Both the position numbers and the translations under genes were made by a program. DNA of 39,747 nucleotides, taken from assembly GCA_022729855.1 (NCBI GenBank), contig DZBG01000011.1, forward strand, positions 1 through 39,747, given 5' to 3'. The DNA is from Bdellovibrio sp. (lineage in GTDB: Bacteria > Bdellovibrionota > Bacteriovoracia > Bacteriovoracales > Bacteriovoracaceae). Shown here one piece after another: positions 7,754 through 16,242 of this stretch. Position 1 is the stretch's first letter; each line of letters begins with the position of its first letter. The notes beneath the pieces were generated by a model. That model made no database searches. It was given only the letters and a program-made list of their open reading frames with translations, and had not been told where the DNA came from.

Positions 7754-8539
7754 TTAACTACTCGCACTTGAGTAGTTCTTTAGTCCAATTTTCCAAACAG
7801 TCAGCATAAGAATCCAAAATATTGTCGTCACAAGGACCAGATGTCCTAGTGCACTCCATTCAAAATCTTCTAAGAAAATTTTTGTAGGAAAAGAAGCGAT
7901 AAGAGAAAAGGGAAGAATGGTTGTGAAGATAATTCTCAGCCATCCCTTAAAAATTTTATCAGGTCTCTCCATGGCCAGTCCCAAAGCATAGAATAGATCC
8001 ACAAATCCACGTGATGAATGAGTCCAGAACACAGGAAGAATCATCAGCATCTGAATTAAATAGTAAAGAAACACTCCATTGATAATGAGCGCACTAAAAA
8101 GCAGAAGCTCTCCAATAGAAAATGGAACGGGATAACTTATGAGAGCGTAAATAAGAAATCCAAAGGCCATAAAGAAATTTACAAACGAGTTTGCTGAAAA
8201 TTCTCTTAAACTTAAAAAGAAGAGAGGTGAAACAGGACGAATGAGATAATAGTCGAGTTCACCTTTATTAATAAAATAAGGAAGCCACCACATATTAGAT
8301 GAAAACACAGTCATATTAATCGCATCAATGACTAAATAACAGGCCACAAAAATCATCACTTGTGGCTGAGTCCATCCACCGAGGAGTGGAGTATGGAGAT
8401 AGACCAATTTAAAGAAGCTAATATTTATAAAATAATAAATAAGATCCATAAAAATACGAAAAAAGAAATCTAGGCGAAAGCTTAGGGCCTTAGAAAATGA
8501 GAATCGCAGGAAATAGAGATAGAGTTTTAGATATCTCAT
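7754..8539 (-). CDS. ABC-2 type transporter permease (second)
   Basis: Hydrophobic protein of 261 residues with about six transmembrane segments, of the ABC-2 permease type usually found in pairs beside one ATPase (DUF990-like arrangement). I chose the ATG at 8539, which overlaps the TAA of the upstream permease (TAATG) and has a GGA site seven bases before it. The ATG at 8581 would add 14 residues and a 43-nt overlap. A KGELDYYLIRPVSPLF segment is the cytosolic loop typical of these permeases. Substrate cannot be read from the sequence; such exporters often move lipids, polysaccharides or drugs. Last gene of its operon. Confidence 0.85.
   Translation of the reverse strand: MRYLKLYLYFLRFSFSKALSFRLDFFFRIFMDLIYYFINISFFKLVYLHTPLLGGWTQPQVMIFVACYLVIDAINMTVFSSNMWWLPYFINKGELDYYLIRPVSPLFFLSLREFSANSFVNFFMAFGFLIYALISYPVPFSIGELLLFSALIINGVFLYYLIQMLMILPVFWTHSSRGFVDLFYALGLAMERPDKIFKGWLRIIFTTILPFSLIASFPTKIFLEDFEWSALGHLVLVTTIFWILMLTVWKIGLKNYSSASS
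7756..7777. terminator. Hairpin at convergent 3' ends (DUF962 gene / ABC permease)
   Basis: Perfect 8-bp stem AACTACTC / GAGTAGTT with loop GCACTT, partly inside the last codons of the permease gene. There is no long T-run on either strand, so it may be only a weak bidirectional terminator or an RNA-stabilising end. Confidence 0.4.
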
Positions 8540-9345
8540 TAGATTCCAACTCCCGTGTACTGGTATTGTCCACGCTTCCAAATAAGTTTAGAAATCGTTG
8601 CACAAACAAGTACCCATAGAAGGAGAACTGAAGCTTGTTTGATCCAATCATGAAGTGAAATATTTCCCATAAATGTTTGTATGGGGAAATTTACAAAATA
8701 GGGGAATGGAGTCCATTCTAAAGCTTTATTTGCCCACTCAGGAAAAAAGACAAGTGGAATAAAAGCACCACCAAGAAAGTGCATAAAAAATCTGAAGCCA
8801 ACCATGAGCGACCAAGTATTATCGACCCATAAGGCGAGAAGCTCAATACTCATAGCTATCGACATTGAGGCCACACTTGCAATCAGGAACGTGAGTGTTC
8901 CGGCAATGGCAAAACCAAAATGCGTAAAATCAGGAAGTGAGTGGTAATAAAATAATGAGTAGAGAATATATAGGATGAGTAGTTGAATTGAGTAGAACAG
9001 AGAATAAGTTAAATAAGTAATAGATTTATAGCTAAAAAATGAAAGAGGATAAATAAGATATTTAGTAAAGCTGCCTTCATAAATTTCGCGTGAAATAAAT
9101 CCAATATTCTCACCAGTTAAAATTCTCGTCCCAATAGGAGCAATCAGATAATACAGAGTGAGGGTATCAATATTCATCCCATTCATTTCTGTCACATTGC
9201 TCGCTTCAAACACACTTTGCCAAAGAGCACGGCCAACAAAAAGTTGAATAAAGGTTTGTCCTAAAAATGAGAGCCAGAAATCTGAGCGATAGGCCAGAAT
9301 CTTACGGAGCTCCATCGAGATGACAAATCGGCCCCAGTTTTTCAC
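8539..9345 (-). CDS. ABC-2 type transporter permease (first)
   Basis: Hydrophobic 268-residue protein with about six membrane spans, a YEGSFTKYLIYPLSFF loop equivalent to that of its partner permease, and a C-terminal span ending IWKRGQYQYTG. Paralogous in layout to the next gene, so the exporter is probably a heterodimer of the two permeases plus an ATPase dimer. Its ATG overlaps the end of the ATPase gene by four bases. Length and topology fit ABC-2 exporters of the DUF990-like group. Confidence 0.85.
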   Translation of the reverse strand: MKNWGRFVISMELRKILAYRSDFWLSFLGQTFIQLFVGRALWQSVFEASNVTEMNGMNIDTLTLYYLIAPIGTRILTGENIGFISREIYEGSFTKYLIYPLSFFSYKSITYLTYSLFYSIQLLILYILYSLFYYHSLPDFTHFGFAIAGTLTFLIASVASMSIAMSIELLALWVDNTWSLMVGFRFFMHFLGGAFIPLVFFPEWANKALEWTPFPYFVNFPIQTFMGNISLHDWIKQASVLLLWVLVCATISKLIWKRGQYQYTGVGI

Positions 9346-10313
9346 TTTGATCCACTCTTCATCATAGATTCGATAATGTCTTCAATTGAGGGATCTTGAA
9401 TATTAAGATCAAGAACTGCAAACTCAGAGAAAAACTTTGCAGTCATCTCACCGAGTTTTTCACGTGGAATGGAAAGCGTGAAAACATTCTCGCTTTTTCT
9501 CTTCCCACCAAAAGCTTGAATCTTCTCATCTTTAAAGTCTTGCTCAGTAGTTATGGTGAGAACTTTTTCATCTCCCATCATCTTCTGAACTTGAGAGAGT
9601 TCACCGTCGTAAACAAACTGGCCATCTTTAATGATCACGATTCGTTTACAAAGTTCTTTAATATCTTCCATATAGTGAGAAGTCAGAATAATGATTGGTT
9701 TAAATCTTTTTTGATAATCTTTTAAGAACTCACGAACTGCTTTTTGTGCCGAGATATCAAGTCCGATAGTGGGCTCATCTAGAAAAATAACTTTTGGATT
9801 ATGAAGAAGGGCGGCCATAAGCTCTACTTTCATCCGCTCACCTAGTGAGAGCTTTCTCACAGGGATTTTAAGTTGCTCAGAGATCATAAGCGTTTCTGAG
9901 AGATATTTTATATTTTGCTGATAGATCTCTTCACTTAATTGATAAATTTCTTTTAAAAGAAGAAAGCTATCAAGAGCAGGAAGATCCCACCACACTTGGG
10001 CTTTTTGTCCCATGATAAGCGCCATTTGACGGCGGTAATCGTCTGAGCGCTCCCAAGGAGTGTGGCCCATGATTGAAGCAGTTCCATGACTTGGATGGAC
10101 AATCCCTGCAAGAATTTTTACAAGAGTTGTTTTTCCTGCACCGTTCGCTCCAATAAGACCAATCATCTCACCTTCATGAATTTTTAGATTGATATCTTTG
10201 AGAGCAGATTTTGTTTTTTTCTCACGAAAGAATAGCGCTTTGAGTGAGCCCTTGAGGCCTGGCTCTTTAGTTGTATAACTAAAATCTTTACCAAGACCAT
10301 TCACTTCGATCAT
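9342..10313 (-). CDS. ABC transporter ATP-binding protein (ABC-2 exporter)
   Basis: Complete nucleotide-binding domain: Walker A GANGAGKTT at 55-63, Q-loop MGQKAQVWW near 101-109, signature LSLGE at 155-159 (one of the common LSxGE variants), Walker B VIFLDEP at 175-181, and switch His in TSHYMED. The C-terminal 80 residues form an extra domain after the ATPase core, as in exporters of this class. It energises the two permeases encoded directly downstream, with ATGA-type overlaps that indicate a single translationally coupled operon. Its own ATG overlaps the methyltransferase gene by four bases. Confidence 0.92.
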   Translation of the reverse strand: MIEVNGLGKDFSYTTKEPGLKGSLKALFFREKKTKSALKDINLKIHEGEMIGLIGANGAGKTTLVKILAGIVHPSHGTASIMGHTPWERSDDYRRQMALIMGQKAQVWWDLPALDSFLLLKEIYQLSEEIYQQNIKYLSETLMISEQLKIPVRKLSLGERMKVELMAALLHNPKVIFLDEPTIGLDISAQKAVREFLKDYQKRFKPIIILTSHYMEDIKELCKRIVIIKDGQFVYDGELSQVQKMMGDEKVLTITTEQDFKDEKIQAFGGKRKSENVFTLSIPREKLGEMTAKFFSEFAVLDLNIQDPSIEDIIESMMKSGSK

Positions 10314-11524
10314 GATTTTTTCTCTAAGATGAGCCCTTTAAGATAATCCCCTTCAGGGAAGCCTTTGAGAGTTGGGCAATCTCCGCCAAGACGTAATCTG
10401 TCTCGGACTGTATAGTTGAGTTTTAATTCTTTAAGATTGTCAGTGATAACTCGTTCAAATTTTTGAGCAGTGACTTGATGTGTATTAAGAAACACAATCA
10501 TCATTCCGCCCTTATCTAAAACTTTATCCATGCGCGAGATTAAGTCTTTATAGTTAGTAATGGCACTCGTACGTTTATTTCCATCTGATGATGATGAAGG
10601 AGGATCCGAGAGAATAATATTAAATTTTCTTCCTGCTTTATGGAGATCATCAAGTGCATCTTCCACACTCATCGTCATAGACTGATGTTTTGTATGATCA
10701 AGATCTGCATTGAGACCCAGATTATTTTGAAGCCATTCAATATATTTTGGAGAGAGATCAACCGAGACCACGTCTTGAGATTGGTTTTTTAGCGCCCAAA
10801 GAGAAAAAGCACCTGTATAGCTGAATAGATTTAAAAATTTAGTGTCTTTATTTAGGTAAGGCTTAATGATCTGTCTGATATTAGACATATCAGTATAGAG
10901 TCCATGATCGTACTGTCCACCTAGACGAATCCAGTACTGAATCCCAAATTCTTGAAGATGAAACTCTTCGCGTTTTCCTTGCTCTCCCGCATTTTGAGGG
11001 AGTTTTTGAGAAGCCTGAGTTTCACCACGAGTTTGAAACCAAACTTTATCATCAGTAATTTCTGGAAAATATTCTTGAAATGTTGTTTGAAGAATTCCTT
11101 TATAACGAGTCCAAAATCCAGTGTAGAACTGAACCAGAATCCGATCTTGAAGTTTTTGAACGAATAAACCTGGGAGCTGATCTGCTTCTCCAAAAACAAG
11201 ATAATAATTATCACGTTCTTTAAGTTCACTCATCTGCTCACGTTTCATCACGGCATTTTCAATACGTGCTTGAATCGAAGCAGTGAAGTGAAGTGCCTCT
11301 CTGTCGAAAGGAAACTTTGTACTCCAGACGCGACCTTTAATAGATTTGTGAAGAGGATCGTTGATAAGAAGGGCCACTGGTCGCTTTCTCTCATCCATAG
11401 CGATCACGAATTCTTCATTTCGAGGAAAACGATTGCTGAAATTATCAGCTGTGACCCAGGGGTGGCCTTGCTTTAATAGCTTAACCGACACCGGATGCAC
11501 GAGGCATTCGCGTACTTTAGTCAT
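10310..11524 (-). CDS. Class I SAM-dependent rRNA methyltransferase, RlmI-like
   Basis: N-terminal PUA-like region (about residues 1-75, VHPVSVKLLKQGHPWV...) followed by a Rossmann methyltransferase: motif I LFSYTGAFSLWALK near 235-250, acidic VSVDLSPKYIEW, and motif IV ILSDPPSSSSDGN. This PUA-plus-methyltransferase architecture is that of RlmI/YccW-type 23S rRNA cytosine-C5 methyltransferases. The DPP motif fits, although family members usually have DPPxF/Y and here it is DPPSS, so target nucleotide and base are uncertain. Length 404 is normal. It sits four bases after the gene ending at 11529 and overlaps the ABC ATPase start, hence a five-gene operon. Confidence 0.85.
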   Translation of the reverse strand: MTKVRECLVHPVSVKLLKQGHPWVTADNFSNRFPRNEEFVIAMDERKRPVALLINDPLHKSIKGRVWSTKFPFDREALHFTASIQARIENAVMKREQMSELKERDNYYLVFGEADQLPGLFVQKLQDRILVQFYTGFWTRYKGILQTTFQEYFPEITDDKVWFQTRGETQASQKLPQNAGEQGKREEFHLQEFGIQYWIRLGGQYDHGLYTDMSNIRQIIKPYLNKDTKFLNLFSYTGAFSLWALKNQSQDVVSVDLSPKYIEWLQNNLGLNADLDHTKHQSMTMSVEDALDDLHKAGRKFNIILSDPPSSSSDGNKRTSAITNYKDLISRMDKVLDKGGMMIVFLNTHQVTAQKFERVITDNLKELKLNYTVRDRLRLGGDCPTLKGFPEGDYLKGLILEKKS

Positions 11525-11528
11525 AATT

Positions 11529-11834
11529 TTATTGCTTTAGTTGTTTTAATCTTTCTTCGGCATCATCAAGAAGTTGTAGGAGAAGGTTCGTCGCCTGATA
11601 CGGATTTGATAAGTGGGTGATTAATCCCAATTGTTCAATGATCTGTTTTACTTCAGGGATTTCCACGTCTTGAAAAGGATCAAAATGAATACCAAGAAAA
11701 TGTAGTTTTTTAAAAATGAGATCAACTTTTTCAAAGTCATCGAGTGCACTCAGTCCGAGTTTGAATGACTCGCGGTAATCCTGCGAGCTAACTCCTGAAG
11801 GTGTTGTCCAATTAAGTTTCGAAAGTGAATCCAT
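11529..11834 (-). CDS. Small cytosolic protein of unknown function, 101 aa
   Basis: No signal peptide or membrane span; a helical, acidic, Leu-rich protein ending LLDDAEERLKQLKQ. Not recognised. The ORF can be extended to a TTG at 11870, but that codon lies on the -35 of the predicted promoter. The ATG at 11834 sits seven bases after a TAATTT -10 element, so I take it as the start of a leaderless mRNA. It heads the operon with the RlmI-like methyltransferase and the ABC exporter; whether it functions with them is unknown. Confidence 0.6.
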   Translation of the reverse strand: MDSLSKLNWTTPSGVSSQDYRESFKLGLSALDDFEKVDLIFKKLHFLGIHFDPFQDVEIPEVKQIIEQLGLITHLSNPYQATNLLLQLLDDAEERLKQLKQ

Positions 11835-11841
11835 TGGCCAA

Positions 11842-11870
11842 AAATTACGCTTATCATTGCCTATCGTCAA
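11842..11870 (-). promoter_or_regulatory. Leaderless-type promoter for the methyltransferase/ABC operon
   Basis: On the minus strand: TTGACG (11865-11870), 17-nt spacer, TAATTT (11842-11847), then seven bases to the ATG at 11834. Interlocked with the plus-strand promoter at 11857-11886. Confidence 0.5.
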
Positions 11871-11886
11871 CCTTAAGCATTACAAG
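11857..11886 (+). promoter_or_regulatory. Leaderless-type promoter for the TadB/C-like gene
   Basis: TTGCCT (11857-11862), 18-nt spacer, TACAAG (11881-11886), then seven bases to the ATG at 11894. No ribosome binding site is visible. Each of the two divergent promoters has its -35 inside the other's spacer. Confidence 0.4.
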
Positions 11887-11893
11887 TTTTGAC

Positions 11894-12748
11894 ATGAATA
11901 TCGTGATTTATTTAATTATTATACTGCTACTCGCCATATGGGCCTTAAGCGCTGAAAAATCCGTGCTTTCTGTCACTCAATCAGGAAAACTACTTGAAGA
12001 CTGGCTCAAGAAATTTCATTGGACCGGTGCGGCTCTTCAGAAGAATCTCGATCTTCCTCGCTATAAATTTTTCTCTGATTTGGTCCAAGTTTTATTGTCC
12101 TTAGCAAGGCAGTGGGGGGCGCAGTACCAGCAAGTCTTCATTACTCTTCGTGAAATTTTGAATCAAGATCTGCAATTTGAAAAACAGCTTAAGGAGTTTA
12201 TTCAAGGATGCTGGTTTCAAATGGTGCTTATTGTGTGCATGAGTTGGCTTTTTATTATTCTTGGAACGAGCTGGGTGGATATTAAATTTCCTAAGTCTTA
12301 TATGGTGATGATTGGGGCATGGCAGACCCTAGGAATGATATGTTTTCACTTTGGCATTTTATATTTGAAGAAGCGATACTTAGAAGGTCTTGGACGATTT
12401 TGGAAAAGTCTGATTTGTTTGCGCGCTCTTGCTGAAACAGCACTTCCTCGAAGCGAAGTTGTCCGTATCAGTGAGCTTAAAAATCTAGATGAATGTTATC
12501 ATCAAGAATGGGTCGATTTTAAAGTAAAGGTCCATCATTTAGGTCAGTGGATGTTAAGCTCGGGGCAAAGTCCTTTAAAAGAAATCAATTATTTAATTGA
12601 GGAGCTGCGTTTTCTTGAGAAGCATCAAATTCAGAGTTTTCAGAAGATGAGTCATATTTATAAATTTATCGTACTAGTTATTTTCTTTATTCCCGCCTAT
12701 TTTGCCTTTCTTTTTATTATCTTTAGTAATCTTGGGACGATGTTCTAG
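11894..12748 (+). CDS. Membrane protein resembling TadB/TadC (type II secretion F-domain)
   Basis: Predicted topology is one N-terminal transmembrane helix (residues 2-17), a helical cytosolic region, two central spans (around 110-155), a second helical cytosolic region, and a C-terminal span ending in the window PAYFAFLFIIFSNLG. This is the layout of inner-membrane platform proteins of Tad pili and type II secretion. A helical repeat around LSLARQWGAQYQQVFITLREIL is compatible with a T2SF domain. Assignment is by topology only. The Tad ATPase and secretin begin 2.4 kb away, and no other platform protein is seen in the window, which supports the guess. The ATG at 11894 is preferred over an in-frame GTG at 11825 that would add 23 non-hydrophobic residues. 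Confidence 0.5.
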   Translation: MNIVIYLIIILLLAIWALSAEKSVLSVTQSGKLLEDWLKKFHWTGAALQKNLDLPRYKFFSDLVQVLLSLARQWGAQYQQVFITLREILNQDLQFEKQLKEFIQGCWFQMVLIVCMSWLFIILGTSWVDIKFPKSYMVMIGAWQTLGMICFHFGILYLKKRYLEGLGRFWKSLICLRALAETALPRSEVVRISELKNLDECYHQEWVDFKVKVHHLGQWMLSSGQSPLKEINYLIEELRFLEKHQIQSFQKMSHIYKFIVLVIFFIPAYFAFLFIIFSNLGTMF

Positions 12749-12808
12749 AGGTGACAGAAAAGCATTCACCCGTTAAGATACTGACTCAAAATCAATAAAG
12801 GATCGTGC

Positions 12809-14485
12809 ATGAGTCAGAAAATTATTTTTTCTATGTATAAAGTAGGGAAGATTTATCCTCCTAAGAAACAAGTCCTTCGAGATATTTCTCTTTCATTTTT
12901 CTACGGTGCAAAGATTGGTGTTCTTGGTTTAAACGGATCAGGGAAGTCATCTCTTTTAAAAATTATTGCAGGTCTTGATAAAGATTATAACGGTGAAGTG
13001 AATGCCTCAAAAGGTGTGAGCTTTGGTTACCTTGAGCAAGATCCAAAACTAGATCCAAATAAAACAGTTAAAGAAATCGTCCAAGAAGGACTTGCTGAAA
13101 TGGTTGGCATTGCTGCTCGCTATGAAGAAGTGAATATGAAGCTTGGCGATGAGATGACTGATGATGAAATGAATAAGCTTCTCGATGAGCAGTCTAATCT
13201 TCAAGATAAAATGGATGCCATGAATATTTGGGATCTTGATTCTAAGCTTGAGCTTGCTATGGATGCTCTTCGCTGTCCTCCTTCTGATCAACTTTGTGGA
13301 GTTCTTTCAGGTGGTGAGAAACGTCGTGTGGCCCTTTGTCGTCTTCTTCTTTCTGAACCAGATGTTCTTCTCCTAGATGAGCCTACCAACCACCTTGATG
13401 CTGAAACTGTATTCTGGCTTGAGCGCCATCTTCAGGCCTATAAGGGAACAGTTATTGCTATTACCCATGATAGATACTTCCTTGATAATGTTGCTGGTTG
13501 GATCCTTGAGCTTGACCGTGGACATGGTATTCCTTGGGAAGGAAATTATTCTTCATGGCTTGAGCAGAAAACAAATCGCTTAGCTGCAGAAGAGAAATCT
13601 CAATCTAAACAAGCAAAGAAAATGCAAGAGGAGCTTGAGTGGATTCGCATGGGTGCAAAAGCACGTCAGGCAAAATCTAAAGCTCGTATTCAAAACTACG
13701 AACAAATGCTTGCTGATACTAAAAATGAAGTTCGTAATGAAACAAATGAACTCTTTATCCCTGCTGGTCCTCGTCTGGGAGATATCGTTATTGATGCCAA
13801 TGAAATTTCAAAAGCATTTGGTGATAAGCTTCTCTACGAAAACCTAAGCTTCAAGCTTCCACCAGGTGGAATTGTAGGAATCATCGGGGCCAACGGTGCT
13901 GGTAAGACAACACTTTTTAAAATGATCACAAAGCAACTTGAGCCAGATCAAGGAACTTTCAAAATCGGTGATACAGTAAAGCTTTCTTATATTGATCAGT
14001 CTCGTGAAATGGATGCAGATAAAACTATCTACCAAGAAATTGCTGATGGTCTTGATCTGATCACTCTTGGTGGACGTGAAGTTAATGCTCGTGCTTATAT
14101 TTCTAAATTCAACCTTTCTGGTGAAGATCAAGGGAAGAGGATTAAAGAACTTTCTGGTGGTGAGAAAAACCGCGTTCACTTAGCAAAAATGTTAAGAGAA
14201 GAAGGAAACGTTCTTTTACTGGATGAGCCTACCAATGATCTTGATGTAAATACACTTCAAGCTCTTGAGCGCGCTCTTCTAGACTTTGCTGGATGTGCGG
14301 TAGTGATTTCCCATGATCGTTACTTCCTTGATAGAATTTGTACACATATACTTGCCTTTGAAGGTAACTCTCAAGTGACATGGTTTGAAGGAAACTTCCA
14401 AGACTATCACGAAGATCTTCGCCGCCGTATTGGTGACAAGGCCGATGTCCCAAGCCGAGTAAGCTATAAAAAATTAACTCGTTAA
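12809..14485 (+). CDS. ettA: Energy-dependent translational throttle protein EttA (ABC-F)
   Basis: Cytosolic ABC-F protein that binds the ribosomal E site and gates entry into elongation according to ATP/ADP level. Two ATPase domains are complete: Walker A GLNGSGKSS at 40-48 and GANGAGKTT in the second half, signatures LSGGEKRR and LSGGEKNR, Walker B ends DEPTNHLD and DEPTNDLD with both catalytic Glu residues. The linker between them carries the charged ARM/PtIM-type helical region (EEKSQSKQAKKMQEELEWIR). Length 558 compares with about 555 for the Escherichia coli protein. An AAGGA ribosome site lies six bases before the ATG. Monocistronic, followed by a strong terminator. Confidence 0.95.
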   Translation: MSQKIIFSMYKVGKIYPPKKQVLRDISLSFFYGAKIGVLGLNGSGKSSLLKIIAGLDKDYNGEVNASKGVSFGYLEQDPKLDPNKTVKEIVQEGLAEMVGIAARYEEVNMKLGDEMTDDEMNKLLDEQSNLQDKMDAMNIWDLDSKLELAMDALRCPPSDQLCGVLSGGEKRRVALCRLLLSEPDVLLLDEPTNHLDAETVFWLERHLQAYKGTVIAITHDRYFLDNVAGWILELDRGHGIPWEGNYSSWLEQKTNRLAAEEKSQSKQAKKMQEELEWIRMGAKARQAKSKARIQNYEQMLADTKNEVRNETNELFIPAGPRLGDIVIDANEISKAFGDKLLYENLSFKLPPGGIVGIIGANGAGKTTLFKMITKQLEPDQGTFKIGDTVKLSYIDQSREMDADKTIYQEIADGLDLITLGGREVNARAYISKFNLSGEDQGKRIKELSGGEKNRVHLAKMLREEGNVLLLDEPTNDLDVNTLQALERALLDFAGCAVVISHDRYFLDRICTHILAFEGNSQVTWFEGNFQDYHEDLRRRIGDKADVPSRVSYKKLTR

Positions 14486-14493
14486 TAAAAAAG

Positions 14494-14520
14494 AAGGCCC
14501 CAATTTGGGGCCTTTCTTAT
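14494..14520. terminator. Bidirectional intrinsic terminator between ettA and higA-like gene
   Basis: Stem AAGGCCCC (14494-14501) / GGGGCCTT (14507-14514) with loop AATTT. T-rich tract follows on the plus strand and also on the minus strand (CTTCTTTTTTATT), so it can serve both convergent units. Confidence 0.88.
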
Positions 14521-14527
14521 TTATTAG

Positions 14528-14842
14528 CTAAGCTACTTCTTTAATAAAAATCTCTCCTGAAATTCCTGCCGCATAAAGCTGATCTTCAAGAATATATTTG
14601 GCAAACATAAGAGGGGACATCTCAAGATATTCTGCAAACAGCTTGGCACGCTCTACACTAATTGTTTTACGTCTTTTTTCAATATTACATAGCTCTTGTT
14701 TGCTGATGTGAAGTTTTTGTGCAAAATCAACTTGTGAATAGTCCCAAGAAATTCGATATGAATAAAGCATTTCCCCAAAAGAAATATGGCCAAGAATATT
14801 TCTGGCAACGTCTTTTGCTTTTTTTAGCTTTTTAGTAGTCAT
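14528..14842 (-). CDS. Type II antitoxin, XRE-family helix-turn-helix (HigA-like)
   Basis: A 104-residue DNA-binding protein with an HTH_3 domain at about residues 35-80: FAQKLHISKQELCNIEKRRKTIS shows the helix-turn-helix and recognition helix. It follows the toxin gene with an 11-nt overlap, the toxin-first order typical of higBA. It should neutralise the toxin and repress the promoter at 15129-15156, where an 8-bp palindrome covers the -10. The C-terminal tail (AAGISGEIFIKEVA) is probably the toxin-contacting segment (inference). Confidence 0.85.
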   Translation of the reverse strand: MTTKKLKKAKDVARNILGHISFGEMLYSYRISWDYSQVDFAQKLHISKQELCNIEKRRKTISVERAKLFAEYLEMSPLMFAKYILEDQLYAAGISGEIFIKEVA

Positions 14843-15113
14843 GCTTATTTACCTCCAAAACCTCAACGACAATTTGATTTGTCTTGTCGTCCATTGAATA
14901 GATCACTCGCCAGCTTCTTGAAAGATAAGATGATCTTTGTCCTTTCCTAATGCCTTTGAGAGGATGGTCATTATAGCCATTAATTGCTTGCATGCGTAGG
15001 TAGCCTTCAAGCTCAATAGTTCTTATCCAGTACTCAAACTGAACTTGAATATGTCTCGGAGCATTTTTCAAATCTTTTTGTGCTTTTTTGGTTATGAAGA
15101 CAACGGAATTCAT
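14832..15113 (-). CDS. Type II toxin, RelE/HigB-like mRNA interferase
   Basis: A 93-residue RelE/ParE-superfamily fold: N-terminal helices (ITKKAQKDLKNAPRHIQVQFEYWI), a GIRKGQRSSYLSRSWRVIY strand core, and the typical C-terminal end VEVLEVNKHDY. The basic and His/Tyr residues near the end correspond to the region used for ribosome-dependent mRNA cleavage in HigB/RelE toxins; no activity is shown by the sequence alone. First gene of the pair, with its own near-consensus promoter and an AAGGAAGG ribosome site a few bases before the ATG. It lies immediately downstream of the Tad ATPase stop codon. Confidence 0.88.
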   Translation of the reverse strand: MNSVVFITKKAQKDLKNAPRHIQVQFEYWIRTIELEGYLRMQAINGYNDHPLKGIRKGQRSSYLSRSWRVIYSMDDKTNQIVVEVLEVNKHDY

Positions 15114-15128
15114 AAACCTTCCTTTTTG

Positions 15129-15156
15129 AGTATACTAAAATGGTTTACTTTGTCAA
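15129..15156 (-). promoter_or_regulatory. Near-consensus promoter and likely operator of the toxin-antitoxin operon
   Basis: On the minus strand: TTGACA (15151-15156), 16-nt spacer, TATACT (15129-15134). AGTATACT (15129-15136) is a perfect 8-bp palindrome covering the -10 and is a good candidate for autorepression by the HTH antitoxin. The predicted start near 15122 leaves a short leader with an AAGGAAGG ribosome site. Confidence 0.75.
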
Positions 15157-15162
15157 GATGGG

Positions 15163-16242
15163 CTAAATCGCCAATGTCTCATAAAATGCCTGCCCATTCT
15201 CTGACCCCAGTACCTTAATCACTTCTTTCACTTTCTTATCCTCTAGAAAAACCACATATCCAATATTGCGGCAAATGAGTTGGAGTACTTGTGAGTAGTT
15301 AATCTGCTGTCCATCGGAGTAAAGGCCAAAGAGCATGGCCAGGCGTGAGAGGGCATCGTAGGCACTCGAAGCATGGACTGTACTCATGAGACCTTTGTGG
15401 CCGGTGTTCATGGCCAGCATATAGGGAACTGTTTCTGCTCCTCTGAGTTCTCCAATAATAAGTCTCTGTGGACTCATCCTCATGGCATAACTCATATAGG
15501 CCTTAAGAGTTTTATTAGGGTTCTTCTCTTCGGCCAGAAGTCTCGTCGTAGAGGAGTGATTCAGCATGATTTCAAAAGTATCTTCAAGAATGATGAGGTG
15601 ATCATTCTCTTTTTGATAATGAAGAAGTGAAGTGAGAAAACTTGTCTTCCCACTTCCTGTTGAGCCTGCGATTAAAACATTTTCTTGTTTTTTAAAAAGT
15701 TCAAGAACGAGTTCCCCGCCTTCGCCGTAGTCGGTAGGGTTTCTTTTTTCTGAATTAAGCCTTCTTAGAAAGAGTTTTGAAACTCCTTCAGGTGAAACTG
15801 ATTTATGAAGGAGGGTTGCCCTAAAATTAGTCTGATGAAGTTTGATATAAAAACTGGCAAAAGGAGAGGAGAGGTTCCAGTTTTGCTTTTCTCGCATGGC
15901 AAGGATTTCTGTGAAAAGAGTCCAGTCCTCAAGTGAGAGCTCAAGCACATGAGATTTTTTCTCACCACTAGTGAGTTGAGTCTCAAGATAATCACTCCCA
16001 TGACAAAAAATTTCTTGAAGATTTTCAAAAAGGAAATCTTTTAAAAACATTCCTTCCTTTAAATCTTGATACCAGAACCTTTCCTCCGATGTCTCTTGAG
16101 CTTCAGTGGTGGGATAAAAGTTAAAAAGTTCCTCTTCTGTTGGAACAACTCCTTTATCTAAGCTCTGTCGTATTAGGCCTCTCAAATAGGTTTTTGAGTC
16201 AAAATCTTCTTTTTGTAATTGTTCTCCAAATAAAGCAAGCAT
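15163..16242 (-). CDS. Tad pilus / secretion ATPase, CpaF (TadA)-like
   Basis: Hexameric traffic ATPase of the VirB11/PulE superfamily, expected to power Flp-pilus assembly at the inner membrane. Walker A GSTGSGKTS at 193-201, Asp box IILEDT at 217-222, Walker B LIIGELRG at 261-268 and His box GHKGLMSTVHA at 281-291 are all present. At 359 residues it is shorter than most CpaF proteins, mainly because the N-terminal domain is reduced. Its ATG overlaps the secretin stop codon by one base, so the two are coupled. It ends the visible Tad operon; the toxin-antitoxin pair follows. Confidence 0.88.
   Translation of the reverse strand: MLALFGEQLQKEDFDSKTYLRGLIRQSLDKGVVPTEEELFNFYPTTEAQETSEERFWYQDLKEGMFLKDFLFENLQEIFCHGSDYLETQLTSGEKKSHVLELSLEDWTLFTEILAMREKQNWNLSSPFASFYIKLHQTNFRATLLHKSVSPEGVSKLFLRRLNSEKRNPTDYGEGGELVLELFKKQENVLIAGSTGSGKTSFLTSLLHYQKENDHLIILEDTFEIMLNHSSTTRLLAEEKNPNKTLKAYMSYAMRMSPQRLIIGELRGAETVPYMLAMNTGHKGLMSTVHASSAYDALSRLAMLFGLYSDGQQINYSQVLQLICRNIGYVVFLEDKKVKEVIKVLGSENGQAFYETLAI

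Noticed and set aside
10921-11229. 102-codon minus-strand ORF within the methyltransferase gene
   Set aside because: Out-of-frame shadow on the same strand as a well-supported methyltransferase.
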